NCBI RefSeq assembly: GCF_048544455.1
Contig: NC_133538.1
Span: 148,416,422 to 148,480,421 of the forward strand
Direction: 5' to 3'
From: Silene latifolia
Lineage: Eukaryota; Streptophyta; Magnoliopsida; Caryophyllales; Caryophyllaceae
DNA length: 64,000 nucleotides
The notes under the pieces: model-generated
What the model was told of the DNA's origin: nothing
The model's database searches: none
What the model saw: the letters and a program-made list of their open reading frames with translations, nothing else
Shown here: positions 1 to 11,340 of the stretch, piece after piece
Position numbering within the stretch: the stretch's first letter is position 1
Layout: each line of letters opens with the position of its first letter
Translations under genes and position numbers: made by a program

Positions 1-39
1 TGAGGCGGAGGTTGAGAGCACTCAACCCCGCCAGGCCCA

Positions 40-984
40 ATGAAAGTTTTAAGCTTAAACTGTCGAGGCTTGGGCAACCCCGACACGATTAATGCCCTAC
101 GTACTCTTGTTCGTAGGGAAGCCACGACCATGATGTTTTTATGCGAGATGAAACTTTGTGGTCGTGATATGAGAAGGGTAAGGAGAAATTGGAGGGTTAT
201 TACGGTATGGAGGTTGATAGTGTTGGTAGGTAGGGGGGTCTTGATTTCTTGTGGAGAAAAGAGGTTAATTGCAATTTTGTTTCTGCCTCTATTCATCACA
301 TGGATTTCCATGCAACGGAGGGTGAGAAGGTTTGGAAGGTAACGGGGTTTTATGGGTGGCCGACTGTAGCGGATCGTCACTCGTCATGGGATCTTCTTAG
401 GTTGCTCCATAGCCAATCTTCGCTTCCGTGGGTATGCTGTGGGGACTTTAACAAGGTATTCTATTCCACTGAGATGCGAGGGGGTAGTAGAGCGTAGTGG
501 CAGGTGAATAAATTTCATGCTGCGATTGACGAGTGCGGTCTCCAAGAGGTTTCATGGGAAGGGTATGCATACACTTTTGATAATGGGCAAGCGGGTTTGG
601 ATAATCGGCAATGCAGGTTAGACCGGGCTCTTTGCTCGGAGTCATGGGTGGAACTTTTCCCGTATGCAAAGCTTTACAACCTTGATCGGGAGTGGTCCGA
701 TCATGCTCCGATTAAGTTGGCTTTTGAGAGACGGGAGGTTGGTGGCAGAACAAAGAGGTGTGGTTCGTGGTAGGGGGTATTTAGTTTACACGTTGGAGAT
801 GTGTGCGAAAGAACTTCAGTCATGGAAAAAAATTAATATTGGTAAGATCAACAGGTCCTTAGAGCTGAAGCGAAGACAATTAACATGGCTGAATGAGGGG
901 GGAAGGTCGGAGGAAGCAGTGAAAAGACGGAGAAAATTTATCGTGGAGATTGCAAGCCTATACAAACAAAAAGAACAGTATTAG
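40..984 (+). pseudogene. LINE-A ORF2 endonuclease domain (broken)
   Basis: The ATG at 40 opens with LSLNCRGLGNP, the typical first motif of the apurinic-like (EEP) endonuclease of plant LINEs. Later fragments show a GDFNKV motif (about 440-465), RLDRAL (about 615-640) and SDHAPI (about 695-712), the substrate and metal-binding motifs of this family. The pieces lie in several frames, so indels have broken the domain. In a working element this enzyme nicks the target DNA. Identification of the domain is firm; activity is not expected. Confidence 0.85.
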
Positions 985-1197
985 AGACAGCATTCAAGGG
1001 TGTTTTGGTTGTGGGAAGGGGACCGGAATACTATGTTTTTCCACGCTAGGGCCAAGGAAAGGAAGAGAAAGAATTTTATTGGCAGTTTGATTGATGATGC
1101 AGGAAGGGAACGAGTAGGCAACGAGGAGGTGTCGAGAGTAGCCAACGCATATTTTTAAGAGCTTTTCTCCTCATTTTAGCAACGGGACTTTGAAGAT

Positions 1198-2470
1198 GTG
1201 CTACGTGGGAAGGAGGGACGGGTCACAGCCCGTATGAACCGGTTTTTGCAGGCGGAGTATAGCGAAGCGGAGATTGTTGAGGCTCTTAACCAAATGCACC
1301 CTCTAAAAGCTCCGGGTCCAGATGGTATGAATGGGCTCTTTTATCAATCGTATTGGCAGATAATAGGGCCGGATGTGGTGCGTATAGTGCTCGGGATTTT
1401 GAGTGGTGATGTTTCTCCGATTGGGCTTAATAAGACTAATATTGTCTTAATTCCAAAAAAGAAGGCGCCAGACAAGATACGGGATTTTAGGCCTATTAGT
1501 GTGTGTAATGTGGCCTATAAATTGGTGTCTAAAGTGCTAGCGAATAGGTTGAAGCTGTTTCTTGGGGAGATCATATAGGAGAATCAGAGTGCTTTTACTC
1601 CTGGGCGTCTAATCTCTGATAATATAGCCTTTGAGCTCTTTCATCATATGAAAAACAATAGACATAGCCTTTGAGCTCTTTCATCATATGAAAAACAATA
1701 GACAAGTAGAGGGGCATATGGCGATAAGTTAGATATGGCGAAGGCGTATGATAGGGTGGAGTGGGTCTTCTTGGAACGGGTACTGATGACGATGGGGTTT
1801 GATAGGTGTTGGGTGCAGCGGGTTATGGAGTGCGTTTCGACCATGACCTTTTCGGTGCTCATCAATGGGATTCCGTCTGAGGAATTTCGGCCTAATAGAG
1901 GATTGCGACAGGGAGACCCTTTATCTCCGTATCTTTTCCTTTTGTGTGTTGAGGCCTTATCTAATTTACTTCGGAGAGCTGTTGAGAATGATGCTCTACA
2001 TGGGATTCAAATTTCGACCACGGTACCATATATTTCCCACTCCTATTTGCGGATGATAGTATCTATTTTGTTCGAGCAACAGTTGAGAAGCAGAGGTGGT
2101 GAATACGATATTGAGAGATTATGAAAGGGCGTCGGGGCAATTAGTGAGTTTAGACAAGACAACTGTCTCGTTTAGTAAGGGCATAAACCGAAGTCGGAGG
2201 GAGCTTGTAGCGGCAAGACTGGGAGTTGTAGAGGTAGAAGAGCAATCGCTGTATCTGGGTCTCCCAACGGTAATTGGTCGGTCCAAAAAGGTCATCACAG
2301 ATATCCTTAGAGATAAACTTTGTAAGCGGTTATAAGGTTGGCGTGGGAATATGTTGTCGAGGGCTGGTAAGGAGGTTCTTATAAAGGGATTTGCCAATTC
2401 ACTCCCTACCTACGTGATGAGTGTGTTTCGAATTCCCGCGAATTTTTGTGATGAGCTAAGATTAATAGTG
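1198..2470 (+). pseudogene. LINE-A reverse transcriptase (broken)
   Basis: Fragments carry the LINE RT motifs in order: HPLKAPGPDGMNG (about 1300), LIPKKKAPDKIRDFRPISVCNV (about 1448-1512), MAKAYDRVEW (1735) and GLRQGDPLSPYLF (about 1902-1945). The catalytic F/Y-ADD region near 2040-2060 is degraded to frame fragments. A stop after the fingers region and a 40-bp tandem duplication (1624-1703) further interrupt it. The family role is target-primed reverse transcription of the element RNA. This copy cannot encode an active enzyme. Confidence 0.88.
1624..1703 (+). repeat. 40-bp perfect tandem duplication inside LINE-A RT
   Basis: The unit beginning ATAGCCTTTGAGC occurs at 1624-1663 and again, identical, at 1664-1703. 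Forty is not a multiple of three, so the duplication shifts the RT frame. Confidence 0.97.
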
Positions 2471-2514
2471 GCCCATTTTTGGTGGTGACATGATGAGAAC
2501 AAGCACGCTATACA

Positions 2515-3300
2515 TTGGGTGGCTTAGAGGAAAATGGCCTGCCCGAGGGGTGTGGGGGCTTGAGGTTTCAAGACTTTCATCTCTTTAACCTCGCTCTTTT
2601 AGGGAAGCAAGCGTGGAGGTTAGTCATGAATAGGGATAGCCTTTGGACCCGTCTTATGAAGGCTAAGTATTTTCCAAATGGCGATTTCATGACGGCTGTG
2701 TTGGGTTCGAACCCAAGCTATACTTGGCGAAGTATTTTTGGAGCTCGTGGAGTGTTGGAATAGGGGCTTTGTAGGAGAATTGGGGATGGGAGGGAGACGT
2801 TTATTTGGGACCATGCTTGGATACCAAACACCCAAACAGGACGACTTATATCACCGTGTGTGGAAGGCTATGAGGGATGGTGTGTAGTGGAGTTGTTGAC
2901 ACCGGATGGTAAGGAATAGAATGAGTAAAAGCTGCAACTTCTTCTATTGCCCTTCGAGCAGCAACGGGTTCGAAATATTCGGATTAGTCCGAATAGCACT
3001 CGGTATTTATGGTGTTGGGGGATGGAAAGGGATGCATTATATACTGTTAGAAGTGCGTACAAGAGGCTCGTGGGTGATGTAGTGGACATGGCAGGGGGCT
3101 CGGATTGGGAAAGGAGCAAATGGTTGTGGAATCGGCTCTGGAAATTTTCGATTTGGCCTCGCGTTAAGCTCTTCTCCTAGCAACTGTGTAGTGAAGCTTT
3201 GGCTACAAGGGCAAATATCGCTGCTCGAGTTTGAGGTGAGTACTCTCTCTGTTCCTTTTGTCATTCTTCTATTGAGTCGAGTCTTCATTTATTCAGGGAC
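2515..3300 (+). pseudogene. LINE-A connector and zinc-binding RT-associated region (broken)
   Basis: The frame at 2515-2763 has GLRFQDFHLFNLALLGKQAW followed by a YFPNGDF-like segment, the standard linker of plant LINE ORF2. Around 2947-3180 comes the segment ending in LWNRLWKFSIWPRVKLF, which begins the zf-RVT region. The Cys/His cluster that should follow (about 3185-3300) is out of frame. A role in RNA or target binding is assumed for the family, not shown here. Confidence 0.75.
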
Positions 3301-3306
3301 TGTGGG

Positions 3307-4107
3307 GTGGCAAACTGGGTCAGGGATGGGCTGGGCATGGAGGGCATACCGGAGGTGAGGGGCTGCAGCGTGAAGGATTGGGTGGAAGCATGTTGGAGAG
3401 ACATGGATGAGACGGAGAGTATTAAATTAATGGTTGGTTGTTGGGCATTATGGGAGCATCGAACTAAAATAGTCTTTGATAACATGGAAGTTGGGGTGGA
3501 AATGGTGGTGAGAAGGGTGAGGGACGTCATTAATGAAGGGATGGGAGACGCGGTGGAGACGTTAGCAGGGCTGGGTAGCAGGAAAACGTCGAGGGGAAGG
3601 GAGAGCGAGGAGGAGGGGTGGCGAGCTTCGCGTAGTGGGTATGTTAAGATCAATGTCGATGTTGGGGTAAAGGAGAGTAAGGGAGTGGGGACGGGTGTAG
3701 TGTGCCGCGGCTTGAGAGGAGAAGTGTTGTGGGGGGTCACTGTTGGGCGTGCTCAAGAGTGAGAGGTTCATGTTGCGGAAGCGGTTGCGGTTTTGGATGG
3801 GTTGGAGGAAGCAGCTAGGCGTGGGATCTAAAAGATCGAGGTGGAAAGCGATTGCTTACAGGTTGTTGAAGCTATTAAAGAAAAGAAATTTGGAAGAAGC
3901 ATCTTTGTGGCGGTCATCGAAGATATTGTTGAGTTTAGTAGTAGATTCGAGTCAGTTATTTGGTTACATGTGAGTCGCGTCAATATTTGTGTGGCTCATG
4001 CGTTATCTCTTTGTGTTCCACGGGTCACTGGTAAGGTTGTTTGGGAGGATGGTTTACCACCTTCTGCGAGTGCAGCTGTAACGTTTGATCGTTTATTAAT
4101 AGAGTAA
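3307..4107 (+). pseudogene. LINE-A C-terminal RNase H domain (broken)
   Basis: The frame from 3307 ends in a segment with YVKINVDVGVKE (first catalytic Asp region, about 3640-3675). After a frameshift the 3841-4107 frame begins ESDCLQVVEAI, matching the E-SDC--V region of plant RNase H domains (RVT_3 type), and ends with the stop at 4105-4107. Plant L1 elements are known to have gained an RNase H here. The domain is split over two frames and so is inactive as written. Confidence 0.8.
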
Positions 4108-4140
4108 AGCCTTTGGGCTGTTTCTTACAAAAAAAATAAA

Positions 4141-4530
4141 GGCTAAAACTGGCATTACACAATATAAACTTGGCCAATTATTTTAGAATCCATGCAACGC
4201 ACGGGCAACACAATAGTTATTAACATGAGACCATTTTATATTAAGAATATCAATTATATCATAAGTATACTTTAGTAGTTCCAATATTTTGCAAGTAAAT
4301 GAATACGGAATACTAACTTAATACGGCGTCGTTTTACAATGTAATACAGACTAGTGAGTGCTCCCTATAATATTTGTTGGTAAGAAAATGGCTTTCACCT
4401 CACGTAAAAACTAACCAAAAAAGAGCATAACAAAGCTCAAATGAAATGTGTAAAAGAAAAATAGAGAAAAGGTCCACGTGTGGAACAAAAACAAGGAGGA
4501 GAGATTAAGAAATAATGGCGTCCAATCTTG
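4141..4530. other. Intergenic spacer, AT-rich
   Basis: No coding capacity or clear element is seen. One short string (about 4190-4205) resembles the GCAACGCACGGGC ends of small dispersed plant repeats, similar to the hairpin at 38454-38472. Confidence 0.4.
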
Positions 4531-4572
4531 TTTTTTTTTTTTTTTTTTTTTTGACAGCTGTAAAGAAAGGTT

Positions 4573-5461
4573 TTACAGTCTCATGGCCTGTCGGGCCAGG
4601 CCATGTGCTATGCTATTAAGATGCCTTAGAATAAAATTAAAACATAAACAATGAAAGGAGCTGAAGAGTCCACGCATTTCTTCCAAGAAGACTGCCAGCA
4701 AATGATCTTCTTTATCCACTCCTGCAAGTTCGTTGATAAGTTGTAAACAGTCCGACAAAATATCAAGATGAAGAAAACCCCCAGAGGAGGCCTATAAGAG
4801 TACATCTCGGACTCCCAACGCTTCCGCTTGCAGTGCTGATTTCACTCTGGTTCTCACCTGTCTTCGCATAAGCTCATGACCCATCAAATCATAAGCCCCT
4901 CATCCGAAAGCCGCCATATAGGTTCGTTCCTAGCTAGCGTCCACTTTAATACGTATCACATCGCAATGCTCCTGATTACCTATCATTTGCAGAGGGTACC
5001 CGTCCTTTATTTCCGATTTCTTAGTGTCAAAACGTTCCTAATAGCCACCCTTTAGATTAGTCTTTATATTTCCTCCTGCAGCGTGGTCACTGAGACCACG
5101 TACCTTTTCCCTAACAGACTCAAACAAGAAACCAGAGATTACCCGCGAGTTCATAGCCATGCCTTCAAACTTGATCTTATTTCGTAAATTCCACAATCCC
5201 CACAAAACTGCTATAAACATTATCACACTCTTCTCCCTCCCCCCCCCCCCCCCCCCTCTCTCCCTCTTTGTTGGATAGATATCTGACCCAGTCAATAATC
5301 CAATCAGTGATACTTAGAGACCCTGCATTTTCACCTCTGATTCCTAAATCTGATCCTGCCCAAATCCTGCTTGAGACTGCACAATCCCTAAACAGATGTT
5401 GTATTGTTTCCAATCGTTTTTGGTTGACCCCACACATCCCACAGAAGACATCCATATCCAA
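4573..5461 (-). pseudogene. LINE-B zf-RVT and RNase H end of ORF2 (broken)
   Basis: The frame 5461-5177 contains FCGMCGVNQKRLETIQHLFRDC, the Cys/His cluster of the zf-RVT region (C-x2-C...H...C). The frame 5295-5038 continues with VLWGLWNLRNKIKFEG. The last piece (4758-4573) has SDCLQLINEL and HLNSIAHGLA, the final RNase H motifs, ending at a stop 21 bases from the poly(A) tail. An 18-C run (5239-5256) lies where the frame changes. Function is inferred from LINE-C and the family. Confidence 0.8.
5239..5256 (+). repeat. Poly(C) run, 18 bases
   Basis: One of seven C runs of 10 or more on + (others at 10653-10669, 11159-11168, 25283-25300, 26841-26854, 58774-58788, 61440-61453). Confidence 0.95.
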
Positions 5462-5916
5462 ATTTCGCTTTTGAAATTCATTTCCAACAGGTAGGGTGTT
5501 GGTAATGATCCTCCAAACGAGGATTTTCCATAAGTTTGGGATTAAAAGAGTCTATAATTGTTTCCTACAGAATTCCTTTCCCCGATCTCCAATCCTAGTT
5601 TTATCCTTATGTGAACCTTTCCTATTCATATATTCTTCAAATATTAGCCCATATCCACTCTTAACCGTTTAAACCCCATCCTTCATGAGCGGACAAAAAA
5701 CCTCATCCATCTTTCGTGAAGCCCGCAGCGGAATTGCCAGAATCCTTTCCGTATATTCTTCCCTAAAAATCGCCCGGATATAAGGTTCATTCCACTTGCC
5801 ATTTGGCATTAGGAGGTGCCTCACTTGTAGATTTGCCATCTAAAAATCATTTAGACCCAACCAACAGTCCTTTGGCTCCGGGCATGCTCCCCCAACCTAT
5901 CTTGATAGCCAGACAT

Positions 5917-7470
5917 TTAAAGTTGAGTTACTACCAGGCTTCCAGCCAATATGTTCCCTAATCTTTTGAATCTCATGAAGGATGCTGCGACACCCCACGA
6001 AGCACCGGATCCCTTGATTGGATTAATGCTATGATTGAAAGTATTCGTCCCAAACAATTTCTGATGAAAGATCGAGCAAAACAATGAAGTATCTCCAGAT
6101 ACTAATCTCCACCCATGTTTGGCCATCAGCGCTTGGTTCAGACATTCCACATTACGGATCCCTAGTCCTCCTGCACTTTTAGGGAAACTTAGGAAGTTTT
6201 TGCTACACTAGTGAACATTTTTCTCCAATTTACATTCTGTCCACCAAAATTGTGCCAAAAGAGAAGTAATCTTTTTTGCCACACTTACCGGAATTTTGAA
6301 TACCGATAGAAAGTAATTTGAGAGATTGGATAGAACCGATGAAATTAGAGTAAGTCGTCCCGCTGGTGATAGGAAAATCCCATTCCATGAAGAGATTCAT
6401 TTTGTAATGTGCTCCACTAAAGATTGAAAATTGCCTTTTTTCGATTCCTGAAACTCTGTCAGGATTCCAAGATATTTCCCAATTCCTCTGTTTGTCCTAA
6501 TCTTTAGGGCCTTCAACGTTTTTTGAGCCTTAGCTAAAGTAGTATTCGGACTAAAAATGATACCTGATTTTGCTAGATTTATTCTTTGTCCTGAAGCCTC
6601 ATAGTAGTCATTAATAAGGCTCATAAGGTGGATTACCATATCCCCTTTATCCTTAAAGAAGAATACCGAGTCATCAGCAAAGAAAAGGTGCGTTATTGGC
6701 CGTACTCCTCTACACAGCTGAAATCCATGTAACTATCCTAGCTCATGAGCATGGTCAATATTCGCAGAAAGAACCTCCATGCACAGGATAAAAAGATATG
6801 GGGACAGCGGGTCGCCTTGTCTTACGCCGCACTGCGGTCTTAATTGAGGTAACGGCTTACCGTTAAAGAGGATTTCATAGCTCACTATTATAACACAATT
6901 TATAATAAGCCTTACCAACTTCCGTGGGAAGCCAAATTTGGAAAGAACCGATTCCAAAAATTCCCACCTTATTGTATCATACGCTTTACTCATATCAGCT
7001 TTAAACGCACATCTTCGTTGTTTTCCTTTTTTATACTTAGAGATATTATGGATTGCCTCATGCGCCAATAAGATATTATCACTAATGCTCCTGACCGGGA
7101 GAAACGCATTTTGTGTTTCACTAACCAAGGAACCCATAACCTTTGCCATTCAGTTTGCTATACATTTGGTCACAACGCACATCATCACATTACAAAGGCT
7201 TATGGGACGATAGTCCGAAACCCCTTCCGGAGTATCGGTCTTTGGAATAAGCGTAATAAAAGTTCTATTAGCCTCCCTTAAAACCCTGCCAGAGTTTAGA
7301 ATAGACAAAACAGCGTTTGTAAACTCACTTTTAATCATGGACCAACATTTTTGATAGAAACAAGCTAGTACCATCAGGACCCGGGGCTTTAAAAGCCCCC
7401 ATTTTAAAGACAGCTCCTCGAACCTCTTTTGCCGTAAAAGGTCTATTTAGCCGGTCCGCCTCATCCTGAG
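5917..7470 (-). pseudogene. LINE-B reverse transcriptase (broken)
   Basis: From high to low coordinates the pieces show RTFITLIPKTD and DYRPISLCNV (7374-7150), MSKAYDTIRWEFLE and GVRQGDPLSPYLFILCMEV (7149-6733), the FFADDSVFFF catalytic region near 6690-6660 (readable in frame context), then the thumb with GKYLGI (6639-6397) and ECLNQALMAKHGWRL (6150-5917). These match LINE-C segment by segment. At least four stops or shifts separate them. Confidence 0.85.
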
Positions 7471-7473
7471 CCA

Positions 7474-8760
7474 CTAGGTGCTTACTTGCATGAGAACATG
7501 TTCGAAGGAAGAGCTATCCCTCACTTCTATACCATCCCCTGATGACGTATAAAGGTCCATAAAAGTTCTTTGAAATTCGCCACTTACGAGCTCATCATCA
7601 TATCTCCATTGACCGTCCTCTCCTTTTAACCCATGGATATGATTTCTCCCTGCCCTACCTTTAACCCAATTGAAGAAAAACTTAGTACATGTATCCCCAT
7701 CCACCATCCACTTCATCTTGGCCCGTTGCTTCCAAAAAACCGCTGCGGCTTTTGCAAATTCCCGCAACTCATGGTTCACTCTGGTATACTCCTCATCCCC
7801 TCCCCCCATACAAGCTAAATTCATCCCGTGCTCTAATTTTTGATCAAAATCCTCCCACTTCACCTGCCATTCGGCCTTCTTATCAAGGGTCCATTTTTTC
7901 ACACTATTTCGAACTCTTGCCATCTTCCTCGTGAGACGGAATGCCGGAGACCCTTTATCATTCGTATTCCAAACCATACGAACATTCTCCAGACATTCCT
8001 CATAATCCAACGCCCATGCATCAATTTTAAAAGGTTTTTTTCCTTTATTTCTTGTGAGGTTCAAGTCAACTTCAATTGGAGCGTGATCAGAGATTTGAAT
8101 AGGATAGTGCTTAATACCCGTATCCGGGAAAATAGAGAACCAGTCCTTGGATCATATAGCTTTATCAAGTCTCTCATAAACCCTCTTATCCCCCTTACGA
8201 TTGTTACACCATGTGAACTGTGGTCCCTTATAGAGGATATTCACTAATTCATTCCTTAATTTCCATAGATTGAAATCTTCCGCTCCATCAATTGGTCTTT
8301 GACTAGAAATTAATTTATCACAACTAAAATCAACTTGATTAAAATCCCCCACTATAAGAAAGGGGTAATTACATTTATCAAACTATTTCTCCATTTCCAT
8401 TAGGACGGATGCACGCATACTTAGGCTCGGAGCACCATAAAAAAGCACAAGATACCATAACCTTCCATTATATTTCTCAACTACTAGGATAATAAAATTA
8501 TTACAAACCTTAACTAACTTCATCTTAGATTCATTTCTCCATCCAATCCACAGACCACCCGAGGCCCCCACGGCATCCACAGCAAAGTGTTTAACAAAGC
8601 CCACCGATTTAAAAATAGGGAAAATTTGGCTTACACTACATTTCGTCTCAATTAAAAATAAGAAATCATAAAACTTACTACCTAACAACGCTCTTATTTT
8701 AGGAATTGTAGGGGAGAGCGTATTATTGAGGCCCCTACAATTCCAGATAAGACCCATCAT
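7474..8760 (-). pseudogene. LINE-B endonuclease, start of ORF2
   Basis: ORF2 opens at 8760 with MMGLIWNCRGLNN, the EEP endonuclease first motif. FLIETKC follows, then GDFNQVDF (8352 onward) and RVYERLDKAI. The 8064-7474 frame has the basic linker and RAKMKWMVDGDTCTKFF, which leads to the RT. The ORF2 start overlaps the ORF1 stop in an ATGA arrangement (8760-8757). Stops near 8383 and 8152 break it. Confidence 0.85.
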
Positions 8761-11336
8761 GGTGAGTGAGGAGGTTGTGAAGGCCCAACCTCCGCAAAGC
8801 CATCCAAATCAATCACCATTCCATTCATAGAATGAATTGATGAATCACTCGAGTCCACCATTATGACATCCTCAACATTAACCCTGAAACCCCAAGTCTG
8901 TTGTTGTTTCTCCCCTCTCTGTATCCCTTGCTCCCAGCATCCTCTTTTAGCCAACCTCTGCAAATAACTCTTAGCCTTATCCAGAGACGACCTTGCCTTC
9001 TCAGGAATGATATAGTCACCAGCCTCAGTACAGCCCTTTCTCTTCCTAGCAGCCCTTATTTCTTCTTTGTGAGTCTCACGCAAATCAGAGACATGGTAAA
9101 GATCAGCCAGCCCCATAAAGCCATCAGAGGTGCTTCCCACTGGTAGAGCAGCAATTTGCTTGGATTTTGCCCCAATTTCAGGTTTGTAAAAGAACTTGAG
9201 CCCTTGATTTCTAGGATAATTCTTTCCCTTGGCTTGATCCACCTCCTTTTCATAGGCATATTGCAGCATTTTTTCTAATAGGATCGGATTAGAAGACCCC
9301 TCATCAATTTCTTTTACTTTCCTGATAATAGCTGCTGAGACAAGAGATGTTGGCTTGCAGTTCATCAGAGCATCACTATTTGAATCTTGTTGTCCAGCCT
9401 CTGATGTGCTGTCAGATGATATGATAATAACCTCCTCCTCCTCCCTAGCAGTAGAAGAGTCTTCAGTGGTGTTTGCCTCCTGATCATTGAGCCACTGGTT
9501 GGCATGCCAACCAGAACCAGAGTCTGGAAAAACAGCAGCATCAGCATTTTCCATCACGTTTGTGTCATCATTCTCCTCATTCTCTGCCACTACAGCTATT
9601 CCAGGCATGTCACCCATGTGCTCCATTTCCTCCTTATTCCCATTCACATGCCTGGAACTTTGTCCCACCTGCCTGATGATTGATCCCCCGGGATAGTGAT
9701 ACCAGGGAGGTAGACCCCCCGTCAGATGGTTCAAAAATTTGATTATAACCTCTTTTTTCATCCTCCACCCGTGCCCAATCGACATCCCTTCAATCCTGTT
9801 CATAATGGCAGCTTGAACCCTCTCTTCCCTATCCACCATCCCACTGAGATTGTCCTGATTTGGATAAATGACATAGGGGTCCTCAGCCTGCAGTTGAACA
9901 AGAACCCCTTGTTGAAGTAAGTTTAAATCCTCCTGCACCTCAAGATCCTCCAATGCACTATGGAAGACTTCATTATTTGCATCCTCTTCATCCAACCAGC
10001 CCCCAGCTCCAGGCAGGCCCCCATCATTTGTCGGCTGAATATCAGTGTTCATCTCCATATCTTGAGCATATCCAACAGCTGCATCCCCCTGTACATCAGT
10101 CATGATCACATCCTCATTTGCACAACCAGCAATGTTAATATTAATGTTGATTATCTCATTGGAGTTTCCCCTATTATCCTACCCAACAGTTCCATTTCCA
10201 CTACCACCAGTCCCAATCTCATTCTCTTCACCCCCTGCACCAACCTGAACCATCACAGGCCCAGTAAAAGGTTATGCCGTAACTGCAAATGTCATCCCAG
10301 GAAGGACTCGCCCCCTTGGGGTAGTTCCTAAGTTAAAATCAACCACCCTTTCAGGTGATTCCCATCTTCTCCTTCTCCTAGGCAGACCCCTGGCATTACC
10401 CAACCTAACCCTTGATGACAAATACCTTGTTATGGAGGGTGTAGCACAAAGATCCAGATTGAACATTGTATGGTTACTATTACCTTGGTACACAGAGAAA
10501 CCCTTTTCCACTGACCTATCTAACATACCATTGATACTAGACACCACATTCATTAATGATTCTCTACACTGTGACCCTCTATGACCAATCTTACCATATT
10601 TGATGCAGTATTTGAATACTTCTTCATACCTAAATTGCACCCATAAGAGATACCCCCCCCCCCCCCCCCATTGCTAAGAAGAAACCGGGCATTAAAGGTT
10701 CATTAAGCCTTACATTGACTTTCAGTCTCAGGTAGTCATTATCTGGTACAAACTGAAAAGGTTCAATATGATATTGATGACAAAGTAACTTACCAGCAAT
10801 ATAAGCTACTTCCATAGTCAGGTACTGAAAAGGGAGTCCACACACTCGTACCCCAATCTCAACATATGGGAACCTTACCGTGTGCGGAACAGTATCAGGG
10901 AACCATTTAGAGAAGACCATGACTTCCCCATCAATGGTAGTAGTAGTCCTTTGCAATAAGTCCTCCATATCCTCCACCTCTGAACAGTGAAAGTTGTAGA
11001 CCTCGCCCATATGGAAGGCAGTAATGTTCCCCCTTGTAGTCCACTTCCGCCTTATGACATCATTAACCATCTCGTCCATATGGAAGGCAGTAATGTTCCC
11101 CCTTATAGTCCCTAAAAATCCCTTGATTTCCCTAATTCAGAAGGGTCAATATTAATGACCCCCCCCCCAGATCGTGGATACCTCCAAACGTTAGCATGAA
11201 GGGGGTTCATGGGATAAAACTCAGCATCAGGGTAAGGTTGATGAAAAATTTGATGCTCAAAATTATTCTGATGTCTCCCAGTTCCATTCACCCCGGATTC
11301 ATAATCATTTCCCCCAGTATTAACCTCAACATCCAT
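8757..11336 (-). pseudogene. LINE-B ORF1 (gag-like RNA-binding protein), broken
   Basis: The N-terminal part (11336-10630) has the short prefix and VMVFSKWFPDT and IGVRVCGLPF stretches typical of the DUF4283-type region of plant LINE ORF1. Then comes a zinc knuckle, CIKYGKIGHRGSQC (near 10610-10570), whose second Cys has become Tyr. The long C-terminal part (10109-8757, 450 codons open) is acidic, rich in Asp/Glu/Asn, and carries two short hydrophobic-plus-Ser/Asp motifs, VIIISSD (about 9412-9432) and VIMVDSSDSS (about 8843-8875), that look like SUMO-interaction motifs. Stops at about 10270 and 10181 lie in the same frame. A 17-C run (10653-10669) and a 69-bp spaced duplication disturb the N-terminal half. 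Family role: RNA chaperone of the LINE particle. Confidence 0.75.
11002..11111 (-). repeat. Local duplication in LINE-B ORF1 (69-bp spacing)
   Basis: A segment of about 41 bases containing CCATATGGAAGGCAG lies at 11002-11042 and again at 11071-11111 with two visible differences. The 69-base offset keeps the reading frame (23 codons). Confidence 0.85.
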
Positions 11337-11340
11337 ATTT

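Larger units (their letters stand above)
1..4140 (+). mobile_element. LINE-A: L1-type non-LTR retrotransposon, decayed, 5' end outside window
   Basis: In order this stretch holds an endonuclease start, a reverse transcriptase, a zinc-binding RT-associated region and a C-terminal RNase H. That is the ORF2 architecture of plant L1-type LINEs carrying RNase H. ORF2 starts at 40, so ORF1 and the 5' UTR lie left of the window. Many frameshifts and stops break the frame. A short A-rich stretch follows the last stop (about 4127-4140), so the 3' end is placed near 4140; no target-site duplication can be tested because the 5' end is missing. It is only distantly related to LINE-B and LINE-C. Confidence 0.9.
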
